The translations under genes and the position numbers were made by a program. A stretch of DNA of 64,000 nucleotides from Sphingomonadaceae bacterium (GTDB taxonomy: Bacteria > Pseudomonadota > Alphaproteobacteria > Sphingomonadales > Sphingomonadaceae). Position 1 is the first letter of the stretch; the number at the start of each line of letters is the position of its first letter. The stretch spans positions 159,219-223,218 of the forward strand of contig JADZEQ010000002.1 in NCBI GenBank assembly GCA_020850455.1. The letters are read 5' to 3'. Positions 42,210-50,455 of this stretch are shown in pieces. The notes beneath the pieces are model-generated. The model ran no database searches, had not been told where the DNA came from, and saw only the letters and a program-made list of their open reading frames with translations.

Positions 42210-43658
42210 TCAGAACAGTCCGGGTACTTCGCGCTGGGCTGGAGTCGGCGCATCGGGCGTCAACATTGCATTCTCTGCCACAGCACCCGCCGACGGCCTC
42301 AGCGATGCCTGCCCCTGCCCGCCCGCGCTGCTGATCGCGCTACAGCTTTGTCCATTCAAAAAGCCGATTGCCTGCGCAAGGGATGCTTCGCGTATATCAC
42401 CCAGTGGCAGGCTGACATCATCTGCCGCGCGGCATGTCATCGGGAAACTTCCCGCAAGCCCGGTGAAATAGGCGGTGTTGTTGTTCGCATTGCCCGTTGC
42501 AAAGGCAATAACGCGCAGCCGGTCATCGCATTGGCTGCGATCCAGGGCGATTTGCCCAACCGGCTTGCCAAATGTATTGCCGCCGATCAGCGCGCTGTTG
42601 CTGCCCAAAAAGGGGATCATGCCGTTCATTACCAACTCGCTCGCCGAAGCGGTGGATGCGGTGCCGATAAAGGCGATTTTGACCGGCGATACTGATTGTG
42701 GCCCCGGCTGAAAGCGATGCACTTCATCATTGCTTGCCTTTTCGGGGCGAAAGCGGGTTTGCGAAAAAATATCGGCGGTCGAACGATTGCCCCCCAACAG
42801 GTCGCCGAACAAATTGGCCGTCGCCACCAACCCGCCGCCATTATAGCGCAGGTCAATGACAAATTCGCTGATCCCCTGCGCCCGAAAGCTTTGAAAGCTC
42901 GTGCGCAATTGCGCATCGGCGGTTGCAATGAAGGTGCGCAGATTAATGTAGCCAACCCGCCTACCCCCACCCAAATCGATGACCCGCGCACCATAACGGC
43001 TGGAAATCGGCGTCAGCGTAAAATCCGCCTTGGTAATCGTCAGCGTTCGGTTGCCGCCCGCACCGGTCAGCTGCAGCGTACGACTGGTGCCCACCGTGCT
43101 CGGCCCCAATGCATTGGTGATGCCCTGCGAACCTTCAGCGGCAAAAATATCGGCGACGCTGCGCAAAGTGGAGGGGCTGGTACCAATCGCCAGCACTTCA
43201 TCGCCCCGGTCGATCCCGGCGCTGAGCGCGGGCGCCCCCTCAAAAGCTTCGGCGATGAATAGCCGCCGTGCCGCGCTGTCGGTCGCCAGCCGGACGCCAA
43301 AACCGGCGCTCGACCCGCTGTTGAAAAAGGCATTTTCCTGCGCGATCGAGGTCAAATAGGTAAAGAAACGATCCCGCCCCTGCGACCTTGCGGTGGCGGT
43401 CAGGCTGTCGAGGAAATCATCCACCGTCGAAAATGCCGCCGGGTTGGGGCTGGCAGGCAGCGTTTCGGGGAAAAGATACCATTCGCGCATATTGGCGAGC
43501 ACCCAATCCTGTCGTTCGCGCAGCGAACAGCCTGCGGTGGGTGTGGGTGTGGGCGTCGGGGTTACAACTGTCCCGCCAGAAGTGCCGCCGCCGCCACAGC
43601 CAGAGAGGCTGACCGCCGCCACCAAAGACCAACCCCATATCTGATATGTCTTGCGCAT
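42210..43658 (-). CDS. S41 family C-terminal processing peptidase, lipoprotein
   Basis: 482 residues. A lipoprotein signal ends LVAAVSLSGC, then GGGG and a Thr-Pro repeat linker (VTPTPTPTPT). A PDZ-like region around AGIDRGDEVLAIG precedes the S41 protease domain, with IDLRYNGGGLV and the catalytic Ser in GTASTASASELV. Such proteases trim periplasmic proteins; the target is unknown. GAGGGAGT lies upstream of the ATG 43658. The longer frame to 43781 has no support. Confidence 0.9.
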   Translation of the reverse strand: MRKTYQIWGWSLVAAVSLSGCGGGGTSGGTVVTPTPTPTPTAGCSLRERQDWVLANMREWYLFPETLPASPNPAAFSTVDDFLDSLTATARSQGRDRFFTYLTSIAQENAFFNSGSSAGFGVRLATDSAARRLFIAEAFEGAPALSAGIDRGDEVLAIGTSPSTLRSVADIFAAEGSQGITNALGPSTVGTSRTLQLTGAGGNRTLTITKADFTLTPISSRYGARVIDLGGGRRVGYINLRTFIATADAQLRTSFQSFRAQGISEFVIDLRYNGGGLVATANLFGDLLGGNRSTADIFSQTRFRPEKASNDEVHRFQPGPQSVSPVKIAFIGTASTASASELVMNGMIPFLGSNSALIGGNTFGKPVGQIALDRSQCDDRLRVIAFATGNANNNTAYFTGLAGSFPMTCRAADDVSLPLGDIREASLAQAIGFLNGQSCSAISSAGGQGQASLRPSAGAVAENAMLTPDAPTPAQREVPGLF

Positions 43659-43748
43659 GGACACTCCCTCTACCCCGACGCGATATTGCAACCCGACACG
43701 GGCCAAGGTCAATGGGGCGATTTTGCGACCAAATGAGCGATGAAAGCG

Positions 43749-43765
43749 TTGACGTTTACGTAAAC
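43749..43765 (+). promoter_or_regulatory. Palindrome TTGACGTTTACGTAAAC upstream of the thiolase gene
   Basis: GTTTACGTAAAC (43754-43765) is a perfect 12-bp palindrome, preceded by TTGAC. The sequence resembles sites proposed for the MerR-family regulator LiuR, which controls branched-chain amino acid and acyl-CoA degradation genes. It lies 55-71 bases before the thiolase start and 91-107 bases from the S41 peptidase start on the other strand. No MerR gene is in the window. Confidence 0.5.
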
Positions 43766-43819
43766 TGGCGACAGCTTGCACAGCACAAGTGCCGAACGGC
43801 GCAGAGGGAGGAGCAGTGC

Positions 43820-45403
43820 ATGGCGATTTCCGGCAAGGCTTGCCGCGCGGCGGCGCACATGCCGGTCATCGTCGGGGTTGGTCAATTGATGCGCCGATGG
43901 TCGGCACACGATGGCACGGATTTGGCCGACGCGCCCTCCCCCCACGGCCTGCGCGCTGCTGCCGCGCGGCTCGCCTTGGCCGACAGCGGGGCAGGCGAAG
44001 CACTCACCCACGCCATAGACCAAATCATCGTCATCCGCACCATGGCCGATTCCGTCCCCGGCGCACCGCAGATTTTTGGCCGCGCCGAAAATCCGCCCGG
44101 CACACTGGCGGCGGCGCTGGGCATCGCACTCGAACCCGATAAGCTCATCTACAGCCACGTCGGCGGGGACCAACCGCAGGCGCTGATCAGCGAAGCCGCT
44201 GCTGCGATCTGGTCGGGTGAAAAACAGGTGGTGCTCATTGCCGGGGCAGAAGCGACGGGCGCGATGAAGGCTGCGCACAAGGATGGTGTCTCGCTCGACT
44301 GGCACCAAGTAGCAACGGCTGATTTCACCGACCGTGGCTATGGCACCCCCCTCCTCTCCCGCTATGCACGCACCAACGGGCTTGGCGCACCAACCACCAC
44401 TTACCCCGCCTTTGAACAGGCATTGGCCCACCGCTGGGGGCATGACAGCGTACAGCATCGCGCCGCCATGAGTGGGCTTTGGGCGGCATTTTCACGCATC
44501 GCCGCCACCCACCCGCAGGCGCAATTCCCCCAAATTCGCGATGTTGATTTTCTCAGCCTGCCGAGCGGCGAAAATTTTCCCATCGCCGACCCCTATCTGA
44601 AATGGGACGTGGCGCAGGATGCGGTCAATCAAGGGGCGGCGCTGGTGATGATATCGAGCGCGCTCGCCGAGCGTCTCCAAATCCCCGCCGCCAAATATAT
44701 CTATCTGCACGGCGCTGCAGCGGCCAAGGATGTCTGCCCCACGATGCGCGCCGACTTGTCGCAGAGCGTGCCAACGCAGTGGGCACTCGGCCAAGCGATG
44801 GATGCAGCACAGATTATGGATGCGCGCGCCATCGCATATATAGATCTCTATAGTTGTTTTCCGGTTGCGGTTTTCCTCGCGGCGGAGGCGCTGGGCATTG
44901 ACTGGCGCGCAGAGGCGCAGCGGCTGACATTGACCGGTGGCCTGCCCTTTTTCGGTGGCGCGGGCAATAATTACAGTCTTCACGCCATTGCAACCTTGGT
45001 CGAACGGTTGCGCGGTGGCGCACGCGGTGCATATGGCCTCATCCTCGCCAATGGGGGATTTTTGTCGAAAGAAGCGGCGGGGGTTTATGCCGCGCACCCA
45101 CCCGCCGAATTTCAAGCGCCGCGCCACATGGCGGCCGAGCATCTGCCGGATGGGCCGCCCCTTCTGGCGGAGGATTGCGCGGGCCATATCGAAAGCTGGT
45201 CGGTCGGCTACCGGCGCGGCGAAGCGGCGGACGGCTATGCCTTTGTCCGCACCGCATCGGGCGGACGGGCGCTCGCCAAATGCCGGGCGGGTGATGCACC
45301 CCGATTTTCAGCACACGCCGCAGCAGCCAAGGGTGCGTTGATCGGCACCACACAAAATATTCGTCACCAAGATGGCGTCAATTATCTGGATTTTGACGCA
45401 TGA
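43820..45403 (+). CDS. Thiolase family protein (acetyl-CoA acetyltransferase)
   Basis: 527 residues, a long, divergent thiolase of the kind annotated acetyl-CoA acetyltransferase. The likely nucleophile region and later conserved segments are DLYSCFPVAV and TGGLPFFGGAGNNYSLHA. The N-terminal half has the usual IVGVGQ opening and a QALISEAAAAIWSG helix. The exact acyl-CoA substrate is not readable. The ATG follows GAGGGAGGAG. It overlaps the MFS gene by 4 bases, indicating a two-gene operon that perhaps handles a carboxylate and its CoA ester. Confidence 0.82.
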   Translation: MAISGKACRAAAHMPVIVGVGQLMRRWSAHDGTDLADAPSPHGLRAAAARLALADSGAGEALTHAIDQIIVIRTMADSVPGAPQIFGRAENPPGTLAAALGIALEPDKLIYSHVGGDQPQALISEAAAAIWSGEKQVVLIAGAEATGAMKAAHKDGVSLDWHQVATADFTDRGYGTPLLSRYARTNGLGAPTTTYPAFEQALAHRWGHDSVQHRAAMSGLWAAFSRIAATHPQAQFPQIRDVDFLSLPSGENFPIADPYLKWDVAQDAVNQGAALVMISSALAERLQIPAAKYIYLHGAAAAKDVCPTMRADLSQSVPTQWALGQAMDAAQIMDARAIAYIDLYSCFPVAVFLAAEALGIDWRAEAQRLTLTGGLPFFGGAGNNYSLHAIATLVERLRGGARGAYGLILANGGFLSKEAAGVYAAHPPAEFQAPRHMAAEHLPDGPPLLAEDCAGHIESWSVGYRRGEAADGYAFVRTASGGRALAKCRAGDAPRFSAHAAAAKGALIGTTQNIRHQDGVNYLDFDA

Positions 45404-46632
45404 CCCCGCTTGTCCGCAAGGCCGCGCTGAATGAATGGCGCGCAGGCTGGCTGTCGGTTGTTGCGGCGGGCGCCATCATCGGCAGCGGCCCTGCCTTTTA
45501 CTTCTTTGTCTCCAGCCTGTTTATCGAACCCATCCAGCACGCCTATGGCTGGAGCCGGAGTGAAATGGCGACGATCGCCGCGCTGCCATTATTCGGCGCG
45601 CTTTCCGCACCGTTTTTTGGCGCGGCAATCGACCGGTACGGCATGCGGCCCGTCGCCATTTCCTGCATGGTCATTGTCACCATCGCCTATGTCGGACTGG
45701 CGCTGACCAGCGGTGCATTGCCGCAAGTGATTGCGCTGATGCTGCTGCTTGGCATAGCGGTGCCGGGCACCACCGGCCTTGCGCTGTCCCGCGCGGTTGT
45801 CAGCTGGTTTGACAGATCGCGCGGGCTGGCGCTGGGGATGATGACGGCGGTGGTGACATTGGCCAGTGCGGCGCTGGCCCCTGCCATGGGCTGGCTGATC
45901 GCTGAACAAGGCTTTCGCATCGGCTATGTGGCAATGGCTTTGTTGATGGCGGGCATTGGCATCCCCCTCACCCTATTTGCCTTGCGCGAACGTAGCGAAC
46001 CGCTTGTCCCAGATCCCGAACCAGAGGCCGGGGATGATGGCCGCGGGCACCTCAGCGAACTGGTGAAAATGCCGCCATTCTGGTTGTTGATGGCGGGGCT
46101 GATGCTCACCAACATCACCACCGGCGGGGTGGTGACACAGTTGACACCGATCGTCGGCGGACATGGCGTCGCTGCGGCGGATGCAGGTTTCATCCTGTCG
46201 CTGTTCGCGCTGGCCACCTTTGTCGGGCGCATCATCATCGGACTGTGCTTTGACCGTTTTTCCGCTGCACGGGTGATTGCGCTTGCCCTGCTCCTCGCTG
46301 CATTGGGGGCAGCCAGCCTGCTACGCGGCGCACCCAGTGGCACGCTCTATGTCGGCGTGATGGCGGTGGCATTGGTCCAGGGGGCAGAGGCGGACATTAA
46401 CAGCTATTTCGTCTCCCGCCTCTTTGCCTTTCGGCTCTATGGCCGGGCTTATGGGCTGGTACAGGCAGTGTCGATGCTGGGAACAGCGGCGGGGTTGATC
46501 GGCTTTGGCTATATTTTTGACGAATTTGGTAATTATGATGCCGCCATCGCGCTATCGAGCGTGCTACTGCTGATCGCGGCGGGCATTTTTCTGATCCTGC
46601 ACCGATATATGTGCAGACCCGACGGCGACTAA
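45400..46632 (+). CDS. MFS transporter, monocarboxylate/oxalate-formate type
   Basis: 410 residues with twelve membrane helices. The loop after helix 2 has FGAAIDRYGMRPV, the MFS motif A. The N-terminal segment GPAFYFFVSSLFIEP and the overall layout suggest the monocarboxylate porter branch. The start overlaps the thiolase stop (ATGA). Its stop coincides with the end of the decayed restriction-modification remnant on the other strand. Confidence 0.88.
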   Translation: MTPLVRKAALNEWRAGWLSVVAAGAIIGSGPAFYFFVSSLFIEPIQHAYGWSRSEMATIAALPLFGALSAPFFGAAIDRYGMRPVAISCMVIVTIAYVGLALTSGALPQVIALMLLLGIAVPGTTGLALSRAVVSWFDRSRGLALGMMTAVVTLASAALAPAMGWLIAEQGFRIGYVAMALLMAGIGIPLTLFALRERSEPLVPDPEPEAGDDGRGHLSELVKMPPFWLLMAGLMLTNITTGGVVTQLTPIVGGHGVAAADAGFILSLFALATFVGRIIIGLCFDRFSAARVIALALLLAALGAASLLRGAPSGTLYVGVMAVALVQGAEADINSYFVSRLFAFRLYGRAYGLVQAVSMLGTAAGLIGFGYIFDEFGNYDAAIALSSVLLLIAAGIFLILHRYMCRPDGD

Positions 46633-46800
46633 GCGGGAACAGCCCTGCTTTGGCTGATAAGCTTGCGGATTTTTGCCCGAACCTCCTGCAGAGTGTCGCC
46701 GCTCACCACTTCTATATAACCTATGCCCGCGCGGTGCCACACTCCGCGTTTGCCGCCGCGCGGGATCGACCAGTTCGGCGCGAGTTTCGGCTTCGTTCAT
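46629..46800 (-). pseudogene. Remnant of type I restriction subunit hsdR (5' end only) fused to unknown sequence
   Basis: From ATG 46798-46800 the first 14 codons read MNEAETRAELVDPA, which matches the common N-terminus of HsdR proteins. The match stops abruptly at about 46759 and the frame then shows no HsdR character, so about 98% of the gene is gone. A different frame over the same DNA, in phase with the upstream 236-codon gene, stays open after that gene's TGA for 55 codons (to TAG 46629-46631) and includes GIGYIEVVSGDTLQEVRAK, which looks like the tail of another protein. I read this as a deletion junction. The ATGA overlap with the upstream gene is intact. Confidence 0.55.
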
Positions 46801-47507
46801 TTCGCAGATTCTGGATTATTGGTTCGCACACCCATCAGATCGCAGACAGCCGACACGAAATCATCTTTGTTTTTTCTTTTAGCTAGATTCATCAAACGGC
46901 GGCCCACGCAATCCCATTGATCGACTTGGGCCTTTTGCCGTCTGTAGCGGTCGAACCGGTGCCAAATGAATGACACGACTTCAGCCCATGCCAGCTGCGT
47001 GATGCAAGTATATTTCTCGGCAACGGTAGGGTCGGGTTCGCGGCCCACTAACATCAATCGAATGCGGGGGTGATTAGGTTGATCGAACTTGGCGGCAGCA
47101 TAAAGCGCGTTCGCAGCCTCATCAATCACGTCGGCCGGCAAGCTTCCGATGGCCGCAAGCACGCGATGTATGTTTTGATTATCCTCGTTCGTCCAAGGGC
47201 CGTTCAGGGCACAGCGACCCGTCTTGATCTCGGCAATGACAATATCGGTCCGATCATTCAGCAGTTGGAGCCGCTCGCAGTCATCTTCCATCAAATCATT
47301 AGGATTGTCGATCAGCCGCTCCGCACGATACGGAAAGCGCACCCCGATCAGGTCTGCGTCTGTCCGCTGCCCCCCATAAAGTTTTGGGTGAACCACAAAG
47401 TTCTCGATCTGCAAAAAACCGTTCAAACGGAAATACCAATAGGCCACGCGCTCTGTTGGCAGCCGTACTGTGGGCGAACGCTTCGTTGAGGCAGCGGCCT
47501 CATTCAT
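46797..47507 (-). CDS. Hypothetical protein with PD-(D/E)XK nuclease-like pattern, restriction-modification accessory gene
   Basis: 236 residues, no named family recognised. Residues 47-58 (QRTDADLIGVRF) followed by TDIVIAEIKTGRC (88-99) give the D...ExK layout of PD-(D/E)XK nucleases, with candidate residues Asp50 or Asp52, Glu93 and Lys95. The C-terminal part is Trp- and Arg-rich and ends in a short charged tail. It is flanked by an hsdS 3' end and an hsdR 5' end, each overlapping by ATGA, so it was an accessory gene inside a type I restriction-modification operon. Lower GC than the surroundings by eye suggests transfer. It is intact although its partners are broken; catalytic activity is unproven. 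Confidence 0.65.
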   Translation of the reverse strand: MNEAAASTKRSPTVRLPTERVAYWYFRLNGFLQIENFVVHPKLYGGQRTDADLIGVRFPYRAERLIDNPNDLMEDDCERLQLLNDRTDIVIAEIKTGRCALNGPWTNEDNQNIHRVLAAIGSLPADVIDEAANALYAAAKFDQPNHPRIRLMLVGREPDPTVAEKYTCITQLAWAEVVSFIWHRFDRYRRQKAQVDQWDCVGRRLMNLAKRKNKDDFVSAVCDLMGVRTNNPESAK

Positions 47508-47653
47508 GCGGCGGCTTCCGGTGCGGTGCCAGTTAGCACGTCAGCGAAGGCGCGGAGGAGAATGGATTGCTTGAGGTTGGTTACGCTTGCCAATTTGGCC
47601 TGATAAACCTTCGCCAAGCCTGCCTTTACCGCCGCCGCCGAGAGTTTGCCCAT
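47504..47653 (-). pseudogene. 3' fragment of type I restriction specificity subunit hsdS
   Basis: The last 49 codons of a frame ending at TGA 47504-47506. The protein segment AKVYQAKLASVTNLKQS and then ILLRAFADVLTG has the helix and closing motif found at the C-terminus of HsdS subunits (LxxLKQSLLxRAFxGEL). Upstream the frame is closed within 13 codons and no target-recognition domain remains. The stop overlaps the start of the 236-codon gene as ATGA, preserving the original operon joint. Confidence 0.65.
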
Positions 47654-47657
47654 GTCG

Positions 47658-47704
47658 TTCCCCACACTTTCGCAGGCGATGCAAGAGCGTCAAAGTGTGG
47701 GGAA
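47658..47704. repeat. 13-bp perfect inverted repeat
   Basis: TTCCCCACACTTT (47658-47670) and AAAGTGTGGGGAA (47692-47704) are perfect inverted copies separated by 21 bases. Just downstream, 47714-47735, CTTCCTCACAC and CTTCCTCACAT form a tandem near-repeat. The pair sits between the broken hsdS end and tRNA-Tyr. It could be a leftover recombination or regulatory site of a mobile element. It is not followed by a T run, so a terminator is unlikely. Confidence 0.7.
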
Positions 47705-47847
47705 GCGCGATTTCTTCCTCACACCTTCCTCACATTCGATGCTGGATGCACGCAATCAGCAACGGACAAGGGCGGCCCTTCCGGTACATGATAACTTAAG
47801 ATTTACAGGATTTCTAGGGACATCGCGGACGTCACCGGATAAGTCGT

Positions 47848-47934
47848 TGGTGGACAGGGCTGGATTCGAACCAGCGTACGACAACGTCGGGCAGATTTAC
47901 AGTCTGCTGCCTTTAACCACTCGGCCACCTGTCC
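47848..47934 (-). tRNA. tRNA-Tyr (anticodon GTA)
   Basis: An 87-base class II tRNA with a long variable arm and encoded CCA. The acceptor stem is GGACAGG/CCTGTCC; the anticodon loop CTGTAAA carries GTA. The T arm is CTGG-TTCGAAT-CCAG. Its 3' end points toward the restriction-modification remnant, the usual side for elements integrated at tRNA genes. Confidence 0.96.
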
Positions 47935-48006
47935 CCTCGCGGGAAGGCGGTGCAATGGCGAATGCGGCCTTGCCTGTCAATCGCGCGCGTGGAAAAAGCA
48001 CAGGCT

Positions 48007-48771
48007 ATGAACAGAATATCGCGCAACAACCGCTCCGCCACCCTTCAGGGCGGCAAATATGTCCGCTTATGGGGACGCCATGCGGTGAGCGCAGCGATTG
48101 CCAACCCTGCACGCACCATCCGCAAAGTCTGGGCAGTGCGCGAAATATTGGCCGAATTATACCTGCCACCCAGCGTACAGGTCAGCCCATCAGGCAATGG
48201 CGATTTGGCCGCACTGGTGCCGCCCGGTGCGCCGCATCAAGGCATAGTGGCGGAGGTTGAGCCGCTGGATGAGCGTTGGATTGACGAATTCCTCGACCTG
48301 CCGACAGAGGACAGGCGACCGATCATCATCCTCGATCAGGTCACCGACCCGCAAAATGTCGGCGCGATACTGCGGTCCGCCGCCGCCTTTGATGCGCATG
48401 CCCTCATCACCCAGGACAGGCATAGTCCGCCCGAATCGGGGGTGATTGCGCGCGCGGCGTCGGGTGCGCTCGAAACAATGGCGTGGCTGCGCGTCGTCAA
48501 TCTGGCGCGCGCGCTCGACCAATTGGCCGAAGGGGGCTTCTGGCGCATCGGGCTGGATGGACGGGCAAGCGACAGCCTGTCGAGCGCATTGGGCGGCAAT
48601 GTGCGCCCCGCATTGGTAATGGGCGCGGAGGGCGCTGGGCTGCGCCCCAACAGCGCTGAGCATTGCGATCAGCTCGCCAAATTGCCGATAAGCCCCCGCA
48701 TGGAAAGCCTCAACGTCTCCAACGCGGCGGCGATTGCCCTTTATGCCGCAGCGGAGATGCGGGGCAGCTGA
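48007..48771 (+). CDS. rlmB: 23S rRNA (guanosine-2'-O-)-methyltransferase RlmB / TrmH family
   Basis: 254 residues. A SPOUT (trefoil-knot) methyltransferase: the N-terminal substrate domain starts LWGRHAVSAAI, and the catalytic domain has LDQVTDPQNVGAILRSA, LVMGAEGAGL and LPISPRMESLNVSNAAAI, the three SpoU motifs. It 2'-O-methylates a guanosine in 23S rRNA. The frame extends back to 47950, but 48007 is preferred. It is followed tail to tail by the ferredoxin gene, 8 bases apart. Confidence 0.92.
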   Translation: MNRISRNNRSATLQGGKYVRLWGRHAVSAAIANPARTIRKVWAVREILAELYLPPSVQVSPSGNGDLAALVPPGAPHQGIVAEVEPLDERWIDEFLDLPTEDRRPIIILDQVTDPQNVGAILRSAAAFDAHALITQDRHSPPESGVIARAASGALETMAWLRVVNLARALDQLAEGGFWRIGLDGRASDSLSSALGGNVRPALVMGAEGAGLRPNSAEHCDQLAKLPISPRMESLNVSNAAAIALYAAAEMRGS

Positions 48772-48779
48772 TCCGGCGC

Positions 48780-49097
48780 TTAATCTTCCGGCGCGATGGT
48801 CACCCGCAGCCCGTCAAGCGCCTCCGAAAAACGGATCTGGCACGACAGACGAGAGGTTTCGTTACGAAAGGCACTCGAATCGAGCAGGTCATTCTCATCC
48901 TCGCTCATCGGCGGCAGATCGTTGGCAAAGCCGTCATCCAAATGCACATGGCAGGTCGCGCACGAACAGCAACCGCCGCACAGCGCCAGCAATTCGTCAA
49001 ACCCAGCATCGCGGATATTTTCCATCACCGACAGGCCGGTATCGCCCTCTATCACTTTTTCCGTGCCGTCGCGGGTGACGACAATCAGCTTTGCCAT
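48780..49097 (-). CDS. [2Fe-2S] ferredoxin, adrenodoxin/putidaredoxin-like
   Basis: 105 residues. The cluster-binding motif is [16 protein letters not shown], with an extra cysteine beside the usual C-x5-C-x2-C set, and a fourth Cys at RLSCQIRF. The N-terminus [15 protein letters not shown] and the [10 protein letters not shown] helix fit vertebrate-type ferredoxins. Proteins like this feed electrons to P450s or to Fe-S assembly; the window's CYP153-like enzyme needs such a partner, but the two genes are 36 kb apart. AAAGGATC precedes the ATG. Confidence 0.93.
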   Translation of the reverse strand: MAKLIVVTRDGTEKVIEGDTGLSVMENIRDAGFDELLALCGGCCSCATCHVHLDDGFANDLPPMSEDENDLLDSSAFRNETSRLSCQIRFSEALDGLRVTIAPED

Positions 49098-49209
49098 GCC
49101 AGCAGATCCTTTGATTTCATTTGATCGCAAATTTCGGGGTGTGACGCCCTGTTCGCGGCTGGCTATGCGTAAGCCATCAAGGCGAATCAAGCCGAAAAGG
49201 ACAGGCAAT

Positions 49210-49827
49210 ATGGGTATTTCGGCAGCAGATTTACGCAAATCGCTCGATGCGCTCGCCATATTGGACAAAGATGTCGCGCGCGCGCTCAAAAATTGCGGAT
49301 ATCCCGAACCGCGCCTGCGCCCACGTGGCTATACCACATTGCTACGCACCATCGTCGGCCAACAGGTGAGCGTCCAAGCCGCCACCGCCGTCTGGAACCG
49401 GCTGGAGGGGGCGCTCAGCACTGATTGCCCGGCCGAAAAATTGGTTGCCGCGGATTTTGATACGCTGCGCGCCTGTGGCCTCTCCCGCCAGAAACAGGGC
49501 TATGCCCGCTCGCTCGCCGAAATGACGCTGGCGGGCACGCTCAATTTCGATGCGCTGCCACAGGATGATGAGGAGGCGATTGCACTGCTCACCCAAATTA
49601 AGGGTATCGGGCGCTGGTCGGCGGAGATTTATCTGCTGTTTGCGGAGGGGCGGGGCGACATATGGCCCGCAGGCGACCTCGCGGTGCAAGAGGCAGTGGG
49701 CCGGATCAAACAGTTTGACGCGCGGCCAACGGAAAAAGCGTTGCGTACCATGTCAGATATATGGCGACCACACCGCGGCGCGCTCGCCATTTTTGCGTGG
49801 CACAGCTATAATATGGTGGCGATTTGA
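49210..49827 (+). CDS. DNA-3-methyladenine glycosylase II (AlkA-like)
   Basis: 205 residues of the HhH-GPD superfamily. The helix-hairpin-helix reads [18 protein letters not shown], and the catalytic Asp lies in [12 protein letters not shown]. The N-terminal part has [16 protein letters not shown], the usual opening of the glycosylase core. It removes alkylated bases in base excision repair. It lacks the extra N-terminal domain of E. coli AlkA, as is common in this shorter form. It is divergent from the ferredoxin gene. Confidence 0.92.
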   Translation: MGISAADLRKSLDALAILDKDVARALKNCGYPEPRLRPRGYTTLLRTIVGQQVSVQAATAVWNRLEGALSTDCPAEKLVAADFDTLRACGLSRQKQGYARSLAEMTLAGTLNFDALPQDDEEAIALLTQIKGIGRWSAEIYLLFAEGRGDIWPAGDLAVQEAVGRIKQFDARPTEKALRTMSDIWRPHRGALAIFAWHSYNMVAI

Positions 49828-49831
49828 CGGC

Positions 49832-50455
49832 TCAGGGGCCGCCCTCCACCCCAAAGCGTTGAAACCCGGCACGTGCACCAAGCCGCCGATAATAGGCATC
49901 AACCGCCGCAAATGCGGGCTTTTCCCCCGGCATCGCCTGCCAACGATGGATCGACAGGCCAATGGCGATATCGGCTAGGGTAAAGTCATCGCCGCAAATA
50001 TAATCGTCCCCTTTGGCTAAAACCGCTTCGATCATCGCCACATGACGGGCAAATTCCCCCATCGAACGAGCGATCTGGTCAGCGTCCTGAAAATTAGGGT
50101 CACCGCGCACCAGCCCCATGAAGGCGGGCCGCCAGCTATTGTTGAAATCGCAAATCTGCCAATCAAGCCACATGCCGATTTTGGCACGGGTGAGCGGCGT
50201 GTCGCCCACTAGGTCGATGCGTCCCGTTCGTTCGGCGAGATAAGATAATATCCGGTTGGATTCGGCGATACATGCGTCGCCGTCGATTAACACCGGGACG
50301 CGGCCAAATGGCGTCAGAGCGCGAAAGGCCGGGGCGCTGGTCGGCATGGTCGCGCTGCCCCATGCTTCCAACCGATAATCCATCGCCATTTCGGCGCACG
50401 CCCATAGCAATTTGCGCACGTTGATTGAGGCCGCATAGCCACAGATGGTCAGCAC
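49832..50455 (-). CDS. Glutathione S-transferase family protein
   Basis: 207 residues from a GTG start. The N-terminal thioredoxin-like domain begins LTICGYAASINVRKLLW and has the cis-Pro segment GRVPVLIDG and the glutathione-contact ESNRI. The all-helical C-terminal domain carries GDDFTLADIAI, the N-capping motif of GSTs. The GTG lies 3 bases before the end of the upstream phzF stop region, overlapping it by 7 bases, so it is coupled to phzF. A longer frame to 50530 would overlap phzF extensively. Confidence 0.88.
   Translation of the reverse strand: MLTICGYAASINVRKLLWACAEMAMDYRLEAWGSATMPTSAPAFRALTPFGRVPVLIDGDACIAESNRILSYLAERTGRIDLVGDTPLTRAKIGMWLDWQICDFNNSWRPAFMGLVRGDPNFQDADQIARSMGEFARHVAMIEAVLAKGDDYICGDDFTLADIAIGLSIHRWQAMPGEKPAFAAVDAYYRRLGARAGFQRFGVEGGP

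Noticed and set aside
46564..46800. 78-codon minus-strand frame beginning MNEAETRAELVDPA as an intact small gene
   Set aside because: Only the first 14 codons look like HsdR; the rest is out of phase with any protein-like signal and overlaps the MFS gene end, so a broken hsdR start is a better reading.
47646..48260. Open frame running from the repeat region through tRNA-Tyr into rlmB
   Set aside because: It translates the complement of tRNA-Tyr, giving the familiar false 'DRAGFEPAY' peptide, and overlaps rlmB in another phase.
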